Shown here: in pieces, positions 8,270 through 14,924 of the stretch | Numbering within the stretch: the first letter of the stretch is position 1 | Layout of the letters: each line of letters opens with the position of its first letter | The notes under the pieces: generated by a model | What the model was told of the DNA's origin: nothing | The model's input: the letters and a program-made list of their open reading frames with translations, nothing else | Database searches by the model: none | DNA from: Candidatus Zixiibacteriota bacterium | GTDB taxonomy: Bacteria; Desulfobacterota; Binatia; UBA9968 | Direction of reading: 5' to 3' | Assembly (NCBI GenBank): GCA_035574315.1 | Contig: DATLYW010000037.1 | Location: 1-43,852 of the forward strand | DNA: 43,852 nucleotides | Translations under genes and position numbers: made by a program

Positions 8270-9046
8270 TCAGCGAGCGAGTTTCTCGCACTCGCGGGCC
8301 ACTCCGTCGGTAAGAGCCCACCAGATCCCGAGGCCCTTGCGCAGCGCCCTCAGCACCCGGACCTGGAGCTCGTGGGTGGTCGCGAAGCGCTCCACCAGCT
8401 CGTAGCCTATGTTGCTGTGCCCGGTGTCCGCCTCGCCGTGCTCGGCGAAGAACTCGATGTCGCGCTCCGCGAGACCGTAGTGGTTCTTGAAGGCGCGGAA
8501 GAAACGGCCGCCGGTCAGCTGGTTGGAGAATTCGTTGCAGCAGTTGGTCGAGGCCACCTGCTCGAGGATATGCGGGCTCCTGAGCGCGATGTCGAGCCAG
8601 CCCGTCCGCGCCAGGACCGTCGTCGGCAGGAAGTCCTCTTCCCGCTCGCGGCGCTCCAGCTCGGCGGCCGGGATGCCGATGCTCTCGCCGAAACGCAGGA
8701 ACAGCGCCCGATGGCCGGGAACCGGACGCGGGCTCCCCTCGAAGTACTGATAACCGACTTCGGAATGGATGACGTCGACGAACTTCTTGTGAATCTCCGG
8801 ATCGTGAATGCCGGAAAGCTGGCAGCGGACGAGCTTCGCCGTGTTGATCGCAACGTTGCAAGCAAATATCCCCCAGGCCTCCCTGGCCCACACGCGGATC
8901 GCCTCCAGGGGAAGCTTGCCGTCGTAGAGAGCCAGGTAGAAAGGATGGTGCAGCCGGGCGTGGCCCTGCTTGACCTCGTTGATCAGGAGCTGGCAGAACT
9001 CCTTCGGAGGCAGTGGCCTGCCGTTCGATAACGCCTGTGCGGACAT
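8270..9046 (-). CDS. Heme-oxygenase-like diiron (TenA/PqqC/CADD-type) protein, copy 1
   Basis: 258 residues, all-helical, of the TenA/PqqC/CADD superfamily (heme-oxygenase-like diiron oxidases and oxygenases). Likely metal ligands are H94 and E96 in 'VIHSEVGY', and H203, D207 and H210 in 'AEHGEADTGH', the H-x3-D-x2-H signature shared with the genes at 10238 and 43307. Family members include PqqC, the chlamydial p-aminobenzoate enzyme CADD, UndA and SznF, so the chemistry is oxidative but not predictable. It sits between a VOC dioxygenase-like gene (45 bases upstream) and the 3-hydroxyanthranilate dioxygenase-like gene (21 bases downstream), probably one operon. No PQQ biosynthesis genes are present, which argues against PqqC proper. 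Confidence 0.8.
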   Translation of the reverse strand: MSAQALSNGRPLPPKEFCQLLINEVKQGHARLHHPFYLALYDGKLPLEAIRVWAREAWGIFACNVAINTAKLVRCQLSGIHDPEIHKKFVDVIHSEVGYQYFEGSPRPVPGHRALFLRFGESIGIPAAELERREREEDFLPTTVLARTGWLDIALRSPHILEQVASTNCCNEFSNQLTGGRFFRAFKNHYGLAERDIEFFAEHGEADTGHSNIGYELVERFATTHELQVRVLRALRKGLGIWWALTDGVARECEKLAR

Positions 9047-9091
9047 GAAGCACCTCGGAATCCCCGCCGCCGGCGCGGCCGGCGGGACAGC

Positions 9092-9526
9092 TCACGATCG
9101 ATTTTTCCTCCTGTCGAACCCGAACTTGTGAGCGTTGCAGGCAACCTCGACGCGGTTGCCGTCCGGGTCGAGAAACGCGATTGAGCGGTTGCCCGCCACC
9201 TCCAGGTCCTCGGGCCCGCTCACGATGGCGACCTTACGCCTCCTGAGAAGGGGCTCCAGGGCGTCCACCTCCCCCGGACTCTTCACGTAGATGCAGAAGT
9301 GGTGCAGCTTGGGCACTCCCCCACCCGCCGGGTGGCTGGCTCCCGGCGGCAGCTCCATCAAGGCGATGTCGTGATGCTCGCGCCCGAAGCTCAGAAACGT
9401 CATCCGGGTGCGCCGGTTGCGGGCGGAAACCTTCATGCCGAGCACCGCTCGATAAAACCGCTCGGACCGCTTGAGGTCGCGCACGTTGAAAACGATGTGC
9501 CCCAGCGTCGCGCCCTTCACCCCCAT
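9092..9526 (-). CDS. VOC family (glyoxalase/extradiol dioxygenase-like) protein
   Basis: 144 residues in one vicinal-oxygen-chelate module pair. Probable metal ligands are H10 in 'LGHIVFNV', H76 (or H75) in 'KLHHFCIYV', and E127 in 'GNRVEVACN', the two-His-one-Glu arrangement of extradiol ring-cleavage enzymes and glyoxalases. It is the first gene of the minus-strand group that continues with the diiron protein and the 3-hydroxyanthranilate dioxygenase-like protein. A promoter-like TTGACA-17-TTTAGT ends so close to the ATG at 9526 that the mRNA may be nearly leaderless, and there is no Shine-Dalgarno. Ring cleavage, isomerisation or thiol transfer are possible. Confidence 0.8.
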   Translation of the reverse strand: MGVKGATLGHIVFNVRDLKRSERFYRAVLGMKVSARNRRTRMTFLSFGREHHDIALMELPPGASHPAGGGVPKLHHFCIYVKSPGEVDALEPLLRRRKVAIVSGPEDLEVAGNRSIAFLDPDGNRVEVACNAHKFGFDRRKNRS

Positions 9527-9537
9527 TGCAAGCCGCT

Positions 9538-9566
9538 ACTAAACAACGCCCCCTTTCTTCTGTCAA
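9538..9566 (-). promoter_or_regulatory. Promoter of the VOC-diiron-cupin gene group
   Basis: On the minus strand TTGACA at 9566-9561, a 17-base spacer, TTTAGT at 9543-9538. The transcript would start only about five to seven bases before the ATG at 9526. Confidence 0.5.
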
Positions 9567-9578
9567 GCGGGCGCGCTG

Positions 9579-9608
9579 TTGACAGCAGCCGGTGCAAGCT
9601 TGTATTTG
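9579..9608 (+). promoter_or_regulatory. Promoter of the exported methyltransferase gene
   Basis: TTGACA at 9579-9584, an 18-base spacer, TATTTG at 9603-9608. The -35 is perfect, the -10 moderate. It is divergent from the promoter at 9538-9566, with the two -35 boxes 12 bases apart. Confidence 0.45.
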
Positions 9609-9649
9609 GCTATGCAGCCGCCGGCGGCGGAAAAGAGGTGCCCCACGCG

Positions 9650-10219
9650 ATGAAGCACGCTTCGGCTCTGGCCTGGACGCTCGCGGTCCTGCTGCTGCCG
9701 CTCCCCGCGGCCTCCCAGGATCCCATTCCCTTCGTTCCCTCGCCGATGATCGTGGTCGAGAGGATGCTCGAGCTCGCCGAGGTCAAGAAGGACGACGTGG
9801 TATACGATCTGGGAAGCGGAGACGGCCGCATCCTGATCACGGCGGCGAAGAAATACGGCGCGCGCGGCGTGGGAATCGACATGAACCCCGACCTGGTCCG
9901 GGAGGCGACTCGCAAGGCGAAAGAAGCAGGCGTGGGCCACCTGGTGGAGTTTCGCGCCGGCGACGCTCTGGCTGTCGATCTGTCGGAGGCGACCGTGGTG
10001 ACGCTGTACATGTTCAAATGGTTCAACAACGCGATACGACCCAAGCTGCAGAAGCTCCGGCCGGGCGCAAGGGTCGTCGCGCACGATTTCGACATCGACG
10101 ACTGGCCGCCGACCCGGGTGGTTTACGTCAATCCGGGCGACGATCCTTCCGGGGAGCTGTACGACTCGCGCACGCTTTTTCTGTGGAAGATCGGCGCAAC
10201 GCCTCCGGCGGTCCCCTGA
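9650..10219 (+). CDS. Class I SAM-dependent methyltransferase with signal peptide
   Basis: 189 residues. The N-terminus is a signal peptide (MKHASALAWTLAVLLLPLP, cleavage near 'AAS'). It is followed by 'DPIPFVPSPMIVVERMLELA' and the SAM-binding motif I 'VVYDLGSGDGRILITAA', then an acidic strand end in 'GIDMNPDLV'. This matches a group of small Dot1-like methyltransferases that often carry secretion signals in environmental bacteria. The start at 9650 is chosen because the signal peptide begins there and AGAGGTG lies about eight bases upstream. An exported SAM enzyme is odd, as SAM is cytoplasmic; the segment might be a membrane anchor instead. The diiron protein gene follows after 18 bases, so the two are likely cotranscribed. 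Substrate unknown. Confidence 0.75.
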   Translation: MKHASALAWTLAVLLLPLPAASQDPIPFVPSPMIVVERMLELAEVKKDDVVYDLGSGDGRILITAAKKYGARGVGIDMNPDLVREATRKAKEAGVGHLVEFRAGDALAVDLSEATVVTLYMFKWFNNAIRPKLQKLRPGARVVAHDFDIDDWPPTRVVYVNPGDDPSGELYDSRTLFLWKIGATPPAVP

Positions 10220-10237
10220 GCGGACGGAGGAACCAAG

Positions 10238-10942
10238 ATGGCGGATCTCGACCGGCTGAAAAGCGAGCTCGATCACATGGCGAACGCTCAATTCGAGAGC
10301 CCGGAGTTCCGGCGCCTCTTCTCGGTCCGGCTCACGCCGGAGCGGGCGCGCTTTTACATCATCCACAACGCGCTCTACACGAAGAATCGCAGGGACTGCT
10401 GGGGCTTCGTTCTCGGCGCGGCCCCGCTCGACGTGAAAAAGCTGATCTGGAAGCACGAGGAGGACGAGCTCATCAGCGACCGGCGCGAAGGGCTCGACCA
10501 CTACACGCTGGTCGTGCGTCAGGCGGCGAGCGTCGGCGTCAGCGCGGAGGAAATCGAGCGGGCCGAGCCGATTCCGGGCGCGCGCGCCGCGCATTACGCC
10601 TGGCTGTTTCTGGCGAAGGACCGCCCCTGGCTTCAGGCTTTCACCAGCTCCACGATGCTCGAGAGGCGGAACAACGGGCGGATCGTCAAGGGCGGCGGCC
10701 TTTCGGCGCGCATCGCGCGGAAGTGGGTCGAGGAGCTGGGAATCCCTCTGGAAGAGGCGCCGTCCTCGAAAGTGCACTCGGTCGCGGACGTGGAGCACTC
10801 CGACATGATGTGGGGGGTGTTCGAGAAGCACGCGCGGACCGACGAAGCGCAGCGCGAGGTGCTGGCAGCCGCCCGCGAATGCATGGAGATCGATCGCGCC
10901 TACCGCGGCGCGCTCGCCGCCGCGATGGAGGCGATCGGTTGA
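10238..10942 (+). CDS. Heme-oxygenase-like diiron (TenA/PqqC/CADD-type) protein, copy 2
   Basis: 234 residues, helical, same superfamily as the gene at 8270 but strongly diverged. Candidate metal ligands are H73/E74/E77 in 'WKHEEDEL', H88, E142 in 'STMLERRN', and H180-x3-D184-x2-H187 in 'VHSVADVEH'. A GGAGG lies seven bases before the ATG, and it starts 18 bases after the exported methyltransferase, so the pair is probably one operon. Members of this family catalyse oxidative decarboxylation, N-hydroxylation or cofactor maturation; no specific role can be read here. The 3' end is convergent with the last gene of the selenoprotein operon, 30 bases away. Confidence 0.75.
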   Translation: MADLDRLKSELDHMANAQFESPEFRRLFSVRLTPERARFYIIHNALYTKNRRDCWGFVLGAAPLDVKKLIWKHEEDELISDRREGLDHYTLVVRQAASVGVSAEEIERAEPIPGARAAHYAWLFLAKDRPWLQAFTSSTMLERRNNGRIVKGGGLSARIARKWVEELGIPLEEAPSSKVHSVADVEHSDMMWGVFEKHARTDEAQREVLAAARECMEIDRAYRGALAAAMEAIG

Positions 10943-10972
10943 CCCGGGGCTCGCCTCCGGCAATCCGGCGTT

Positions 10973-11509
10973 TCAGCCCTCCCGCCCGAACAGGCAGTAG
11001 AGATAGCTTTGCGCGACCCCGGCGGGCGTGCGGTGAACCTCCCGAACGTGGCGCTCGAGCTCGAGTTCGGAGCCCATTTCTCCTTTCAGCTCGTCCGCCC
11101 CGTAACGCCGCACCGGCAGGCCGCTGCAAACGGGCGCCGCATCCGGGTGGGTGAGACAGTGGAACACGGCCCGGTCGTGCCACAGCGCGTAATAGCCGGC
11201 CGGCAGGTCCATCGCCGTAATGTCGCCCTCCAGCCATGTAACCGCGTCGGCCCTCTCTCCCAGCCGGGCTTTCGCCAGGGCGAGCGCTTTCGCCGACAGA
11301 TCGACGACCGTGACGGCGCTGTAGCTGGCTTGCCGCAGATCGTCGACGAGCGTCGAGGCGCCGCCGCCGACGTCGATGATGGGGGCGGAAGAATCGAGGC
11401 CCAGCTCTCGGATCCAGCCGAGCGAGGTCTGCAGATGCGGCTCATACCAGCCGAGCTTTTCCGGCGCCGTATTCTCGTAGAGGCGTTCCCAGTGCGCTTT
11501 CGTGCTCAT
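10973..11509 (-). CDS. Class I methyltransferase with an internal deletion
   Basis: 178 residues. The N-terminal half matches a family of about 200-residue class I methyltransferases: 'HWERLYENTAPEKLGWYEP', motif I 'PIIDVGGGASTLVDDL', 'VTVVDLSAKALALAKARLG', and 'YYALWHDRAVFHCLT'. The family then normally has some 25-30 residues (an arginine/tyrosine helix and a 'PGGxxIxxTF' strand) before 'CSGLPVxRY'. Here 'THPDAAPV' runs straight into 'CSGLPVRRYGADEL' without a frame change, so a helix and a core strand are missing near 11125-11150. The protein is likely inactive or altered. It is the last gene of the grd-type operon, 35 bases after grdA. No clear ribosome site was seen. Confidence 0.65.
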   Translation of the reverse strand: MSTKAHWERLYENTAPEKLGWYEPHLQTSLGWIRELGLDSSAPIIDVGGGASTLVDDLRQASYSAVTVVDLSAKALALAKARLGERADAVTWLEGDITAMDLPAGYYALWHDRAVFHCLTHPDAAPVCSGLPVRRYGADELKGEMGSELELERHVREVHRTPAGVAQSYLYCLFGREG

Positions 11510-11544
11510 TGCGACCGCGCGCGAAGGCAGGGCCTGACGCAGTC

Positions 11545-12000
11545 TCAAGAGGAGCGCGCCTGGACGAGCGCTTCGCGGATCGCGTCCGATTCGAGCCCCA
11601 GCTCCAGGGTCTCGATCAGCTCCTCGTAGCGCGCGGGAGGGATCAGCGCCCTGAACTCGGGCTCGAAGACGTGATAGGCGGGCAGCTCGAGCGCGATTCC
11701 GGCGAGCGGCCCGGCGTAGGTCGGATCGCCGCGCGTCACGGTTTCGAACTGGATCAGCGCGGCGTCCGGGGTCGGCGCCCCGAGAAGCACCGCCAGCGCC
11801 TCACGCCCGTGCTCTTCGGCGAGCTGCTTGATTCGACCTTGAACCTCAAGGTCCACCGCTCCGGCGGCGGTTCAAACGAAGCACTGAGTGTTCGAGTAGA
11901 CCACGTCCGCGCCCAGGCCGTCGATCGCCTGCTCGATCGTGTGGGCGGGCACCCCGTCCCGCTCGCCCAGGATGATGAGTTTCTTCCCGCGAAGCTCCAT
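11545..12000 (-). CDS. grdA: GrdA-type selenoprotein A, with in-frame TGA as selenocysteine
   Basis: 151 residues if the TGA at codon 43 is read as selenocysteine. GrdA is the small redox selenoprotein of glycine/sarcosine/betaine reductase; it accepts the carboxymethyl group as a Se-ester from protein B and passes it to protein C. Visible: 'MELRGKKLIILGERDGVPAH', then 'NTQCFVU' with C40-x2-U43, the redox pair, then 'TAAGAVDLEVQG', 'GDPTYAGPLAGIAL' and 'YHVFEPEF', all diagnostic of GrdA. The family is about 155-160 residues. A plain gene caller would report only a 103-residue piece starting at the GTG at 11856. The ATG at 12000 follows GGGAGAG and lies 25 bases after grdC. A strong hairpin sits 19 bases beyond the TGA. 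Confidence 0.9.
11836..11852 (-). promoter_or_regulatory. Candidate bacterial SECIS hairpin of grdA
   Basis: A 17-base perfect hairpin, ACCTTGA-GGT-TCAAGGT, beginning 19 bases after the TGA. Seven base pairs and a GGU apical loop recall the minimal upper stem-loop of the E. coli fdhF SECIS, which is also 17 bases with a GGU loop and starts 11 bases after its UGA. The structure is in the sequence; SelB binding is inferred. Confidence 0.55.
11872..11874 (-). other. Selenocysteine TGA codon of GrdA (codon 43)
   Basis: In-frame TGA in the context CFV-U-TAAGA, at the position where all characterised GrdA proteins carry selenocysteine in a C-x2-U redox motif. Homology resumes on both sides in the same frame, so this is recoding and not a nonsense mutation or frameshift. 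Confidence 0.9.
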
Positions 12001-12025
12001 GTTCACTCTTCTCTCCCGCGAAGCC

Positions 12026-13465
12026 TCAGGGATGCCGCTCCAGCAGAACCGACATCCCGTCGCTCAGCTGCGTCATCTGTCCCAAAAACAGGCTCGCCCG
12101 CGCAAAGAGCAGGCAACGCCGGAGGCTCCCTCGGGTCAGCCCCCGCAGGGCGTGCGGCACGTAGCACAGGGCGGAGGCGATGTGGCCCTGCGTTGGCGCA
12201 TATCCCGGCAGCCCTTTCTGTTCCACGAACGGCGCGATTTCGCTCCGGGCAATCTTCCCCGCCTTGGCCAGCACCGCGCCGAGCATCCGGTAATTGCGTT
12301 CGGCGACATCCCCGCCGTTGGCCGGGATCGTTACCTCGGGATTATGCAGCTCCGTGACAAACTTATCAATCGCCGACGGCTCGAGGCCGAGCCGTTCGAG
12401 CGGCTCGAGGACGAGATTCCTGAGCTGCTGATCGAGTGAAGCGCCCGCGGATACCGGATGGCGGCCGACCGAGTCGAGGTTGACCACGGGGCTGTGGCCG
12501 TCGTCGCGGCCGATCCAGACGGCGACCGCGGCCTGCACGTCTTCGAGCACCGGCATCTGCTTGTCCAGATGGTAGAGGAACTTCATGCCGAGCTTGGGCA
12601 GCGACGAGCCGCCGGCAACGACCACGTTTTGCGCGACCCCGGCCTGCACCAGCGCCGCGGCAGTGACGATCGCGGGAATCGGCGCGGCGCAGAAGTCCTT
12701 GATGTCGAATCCCGAAGCCTTCTCGCAACCGGCGAGTTCCGCGATCGCCTTGGCAAGATTCCCCCCTCCGCGCTGGTAGCGGTCGCCGACCGCCTCTTCT
12801 GAGCAGCCGAGCACGAGGTCAACCTCGCTTTTCCCGAGCCGGCCGTCGCCCGTGAACAGGCCGTTGACCGCGAGCGCGGCCGAGACCTTGCCGCAGAGGT
12901 TCTCGAGCAGGACCGAGGCGGAAAGCGACGCGTCCTCGGGGTGCCCGTCGGCGATCCAGCCTACCGGATCGGGGCTCGCGCCCGCAAAGAGCGGGAGGCC
13001 GCCGCCGCTCTCGATCCTGGCTCTCAGCGTGGCCGCATCGGCGAGGGGGGGCTCCGAGGCGGGAAAGTCCCCGCGAATCATCGCCTCTGCGGGCGTCGCC
13101 GCCAGGTCCCCCCAGAAGCGATCGAGAAGGCAAACGTGCTTGAAAGGGTCGGCGAGCGCGAGCAGCGCGAGAAAGCGGGCCTCGTCGACCATCTCGCCGA
13201 AGGCCTCCTCCCGCGGCTCCTCGCTGCGGCGAAACCACGGGCGCGGAGTCTCGCGCAGCGCGTCGGCGCCTCGGGCCCCCACGAACACCAGGTTGGGAAG
13301 ATAGCTCTGCGCCTCCCGCGGGGAGCGAAGCCTTCGGTAAAGCTCTTCCAGCTTCGCCGGCTTCGCCGCGATCTCGCGCGCCGGCTTCGAGCCGTAACGC
13401 ACCATCCCAGGCGTATGGATGAGGACGGTGCTTGCCGCCCTGACGACGGGGGTTGCGCTCGACAT
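12026..13465 (-). CDS. grdC: GrdC-type component C subunit (thiolase/FabH-like)
   Basis: 479 residues, similar to GrdC, the larger subunit of protein C of glycine/sarcosine/betaine reductase. Protein C takes the two-carbon unit off GrdA and releases acetyl phosphate. The fold is FabH/thiolase-like. The likely nucleophile region is C259 in 'KDFCAAPIPAIVTAAALV', with histidines H374 in 'ELHNPEVTIPANGG' and H428 in 'PTQGHIAS'. The opening 'VLIHTPGMVRYGS' and 'RSPREAQSYLPNLVFVG' match the GrdC N-terminus. An AGGAG sits about eleven bases before the ATG. It lies between grdE-like 1 (77 bases upstream) and grdA (25 bases downstream). Its usual partner GrdD, which carries the acetyl-thioester cysteine, is not found in the window. 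Confidence 0.85.
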   Translation of the reverse strand: MSSATPVVRAASTVLIHTPGMVRYGSKPAREIAAKPAKLEELYRRLRSPREAQSYLPNLVFVGARGADALRETPRPWFRRSEEPREEAFGEMVDEARFLALLALADPFKHVCLLDRFWGDLAATPAEAMIRGDFPASEPPLADAATLRARIESGGGLPLFAGASPDPVGWIADGHPEDASLSASVLLENLCGKVSAALAVNGLFTGDGRLGKSEVDLVLGCSEEAVGDRYQRGGGNLAKAIAELAGCEKASGFDIKDFCAAPIPAIVTAAALVQAGVAQNVVVAGGSSLPKLGMKFLYHLDKQMPVLEDVQAAVAVWIGRDDGHSPVVNLDSVGRHPVSAGASLDQQLRNLVLEPLERLGLEPSAIDKFVTELHNPEVTIPANGGDVAERNYRMLGAVLAKAGKIARSEIAPFVEQKGLPGYAPTQGHIASALCYVPHALRGLTRGSLRRCLLFARASLFLGQMTQLSDGMSVLLERHP

Positions 13466-13542
13466 CTGCTCAGTTGCTCCTGCCGCTTCGCGGCGGCTCG
13501 ATCGTTCGCAAGCTCAAAAGTGCAATGTAAAGGAACTCTGTA

Positions 13543-14847
13543 CTAATACGCTTTGCAAATCCATTTTTCCCCGCCCCAGTTGTCCACGCCGCCGACGATC
13601 ATGTCGCGCGCGTCCAGCGTCAAACGACCTCGGGCGTCCGCCACGGGCGCGCCGGGATAGCTCAGGATGCGGACCTCTTCGTACGGCCCCACGACCCTCT
13701 CCGCCTCGTCCAGCTCGAGCCAGCGGTCGCGGCTGCCCGTGCTCACCGTGGCGTCCGCCTCCGGCAGGTAGAAGAGCAGCGGCGAGTCGATGCCGTCCTT
13801 GCCGCCGTACTCGTAGGTCACCAGAACGGTCCTGATGCCAAGTCGCTCGCACGCGCGCAACGTCAGCATGACGTCGACGAAGGCGTTGCCCGAACCCAGC
13901 CACGCTACCAGGGCGCCATCCGCGCCGGTCGCGGCGGCGAGCTGGGCGGCGTTGTGCGCGATCACTTCCTTGCCGTGAAACGTTTCGTAGCGAATGCGCT
14001 GCAGGATCATCCCGGCGAAATTCAACCGGCGGCCGTGCTCGCGGCAGAGCCGCAGCATCAGCGGATGGTTCTGCCAGTCCCACGTGACCGGAAAATAGGC
14101 GATGCAGCGCGTCGCGTTGACGGCGACGGCGCCGTCGAGCAGCTCGTTGGGATGGACCAGCGTGGCGAGCGACTCCCGTATCGGCATGCCGTAATAGCTC
14201 ACCCCCGAATGCGGGTTGTGGTCGTCGGTCAGGCAACCCTGGATCAGGGCGACGTTCGGCAAACCGGCGCGCCGCTCGGACAGGTCGAAGATCTCGACGC
14301 CCGCCGGCTTTGCCCCGATCGTCGCTTCCGCGAGTCGGCGTGCGACCTCGAGCTCCGCCCGCTGAATCGCCGCGTGGGCGTCCAGCTCGGAAAGCCTCTC
14401 GCGCAGCCGCATGATGAGCACCAGGTGAAGCAGCCGCCCGAATTTCGAGCTCTCGGCCCCCGGCCCCCACATATCGAGTAGCGCACTTCGCTGTACGCCG
14501 AGCCCGGCCCTCACGGTCCCCTCGTAAGCCGCGGCGGCGGTTACCGCCATTCCCGAAAGGCGGTGCGTTCGGCCCGCGCCCACGCCCTCCACCGGCCCCA
14601 GGATGCCCGGGAAGACCTGCCCGCTTCCTGAAACCTTCACGCGCGGCTCGACGACGTCGCGGATGCCGGTGATCCGGACCCGTTCGCCGGGGCGGACCAC
14701 AGCCAGAGAAGCCCGCTCGAGGCGCTCGTCGCCGAGCAGCGTGCTTTCCAGAGCGCCTTCGTCGATCTCCAGGACGCCGGCGGCGTAATGGAATCGCTTT
14801 CCGCGGCGGATTTCGTGAACGGGGTAGTCGGCCAGCTCGAGTCGCAT
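13543..14847 (-). CDS. GrdE-like component B subunit (copy 1)
   Basis: 434 residues of the glycine/sarcosine/betaine reductase component B alpha/beta family (GrdE, GrdG, GrdI). In that family the precursor cleaves itself and one piece carries a pyruvoyl-type carbonyl that binds the amine substrate as a Schiff base. Family blocks are 'MRLELADYPVHEIRRGKRFH', 'ITGIRDVVEPRVKVSG' with 'FPGILGPV', 'GRTHRLSGMAV', and 'VLVTYEYGGKDG'. At the expected cleavage region it reads 'DGAVAVNATRCIAYF', with T246 and C248. The ATG at 14847 matches the start of copy 2, but there is no Shine-Dalgarno; instead a heptamer repeat lies just upstream. It is about two-thirds identical to copy 2 (67 of the first 100 residues). 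Confidence 0.85.
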   Translation of the reverse strand: MRLELADYPVHEIRRGKRFHYAAGVLEIDEGALESTLLGDERLERASLAVVRPGERVRITGIRDVVEPRVKVSGSGQVFPGILGPVEGVGAGRTHRLSGMAVTAAAAYEGTVRAGLGVQRSALLDMWGPGAESSKFGRLLHLVLIMRLRERLSELDAHAAIQRAELEVARRLAEATIGAKPAGVEIFDLSERRAGLPNVALIQGCLTDDHNPHSGVSYYGMPIRESLATLVHPNELLDGAVAVNATRCIAYFPVTWDWQNHPLMLRLCREHGRRLNFAGMILQRIRYETFHGKEVIAHNAAQLAAATGADGALVAWLGSGNAFVDVMLTLRACERLGIRTVLVTYEYGGKDGIDSPLLFYLPEADATVSTGSRDRWLELDEAERVVGPYEEVRILSYPGAPVADARGRLTLDARDMIVGGVDNWGGEKWICKAY

Positions 14848-14859
14848 GTTTTTTGCAGG

Positions 14860-14901
14860 TTCGAGGTTCCCGGTTCGAGGTTCGAGATTCGAGATTCGAA
14901 G
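14860..14901. repeat. Six tandem heptamers (TTCGAGR) between grdB and grdE-like 1
   Basis: Six consecutive 7-base units: TTCGAGG, TTCCCGG, TTCGAGG, TTCGAGA, TTCGAGA, TTCGAAG. They fill most of the 77-base gap upstream of the grdE-like 1 start, where a ribosome site would be expected. The unit number is likely variable by slippage. Confidence 0.85.
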
Positions 14902-14924
14902 CCCTCGGGCTCGGAACACCGGGT

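Noticed and set aside
8270..9046. Assigning the diiron protein as PqqC
   Set aside because: No other pqq genes are present, and the shared motif occurs across the whole superfamily.
14860..14901. Heptamer repeats as a CRISPR remnant
   Set aside because: Units are contiguous 7-mers without spacers and there are no cas genes.
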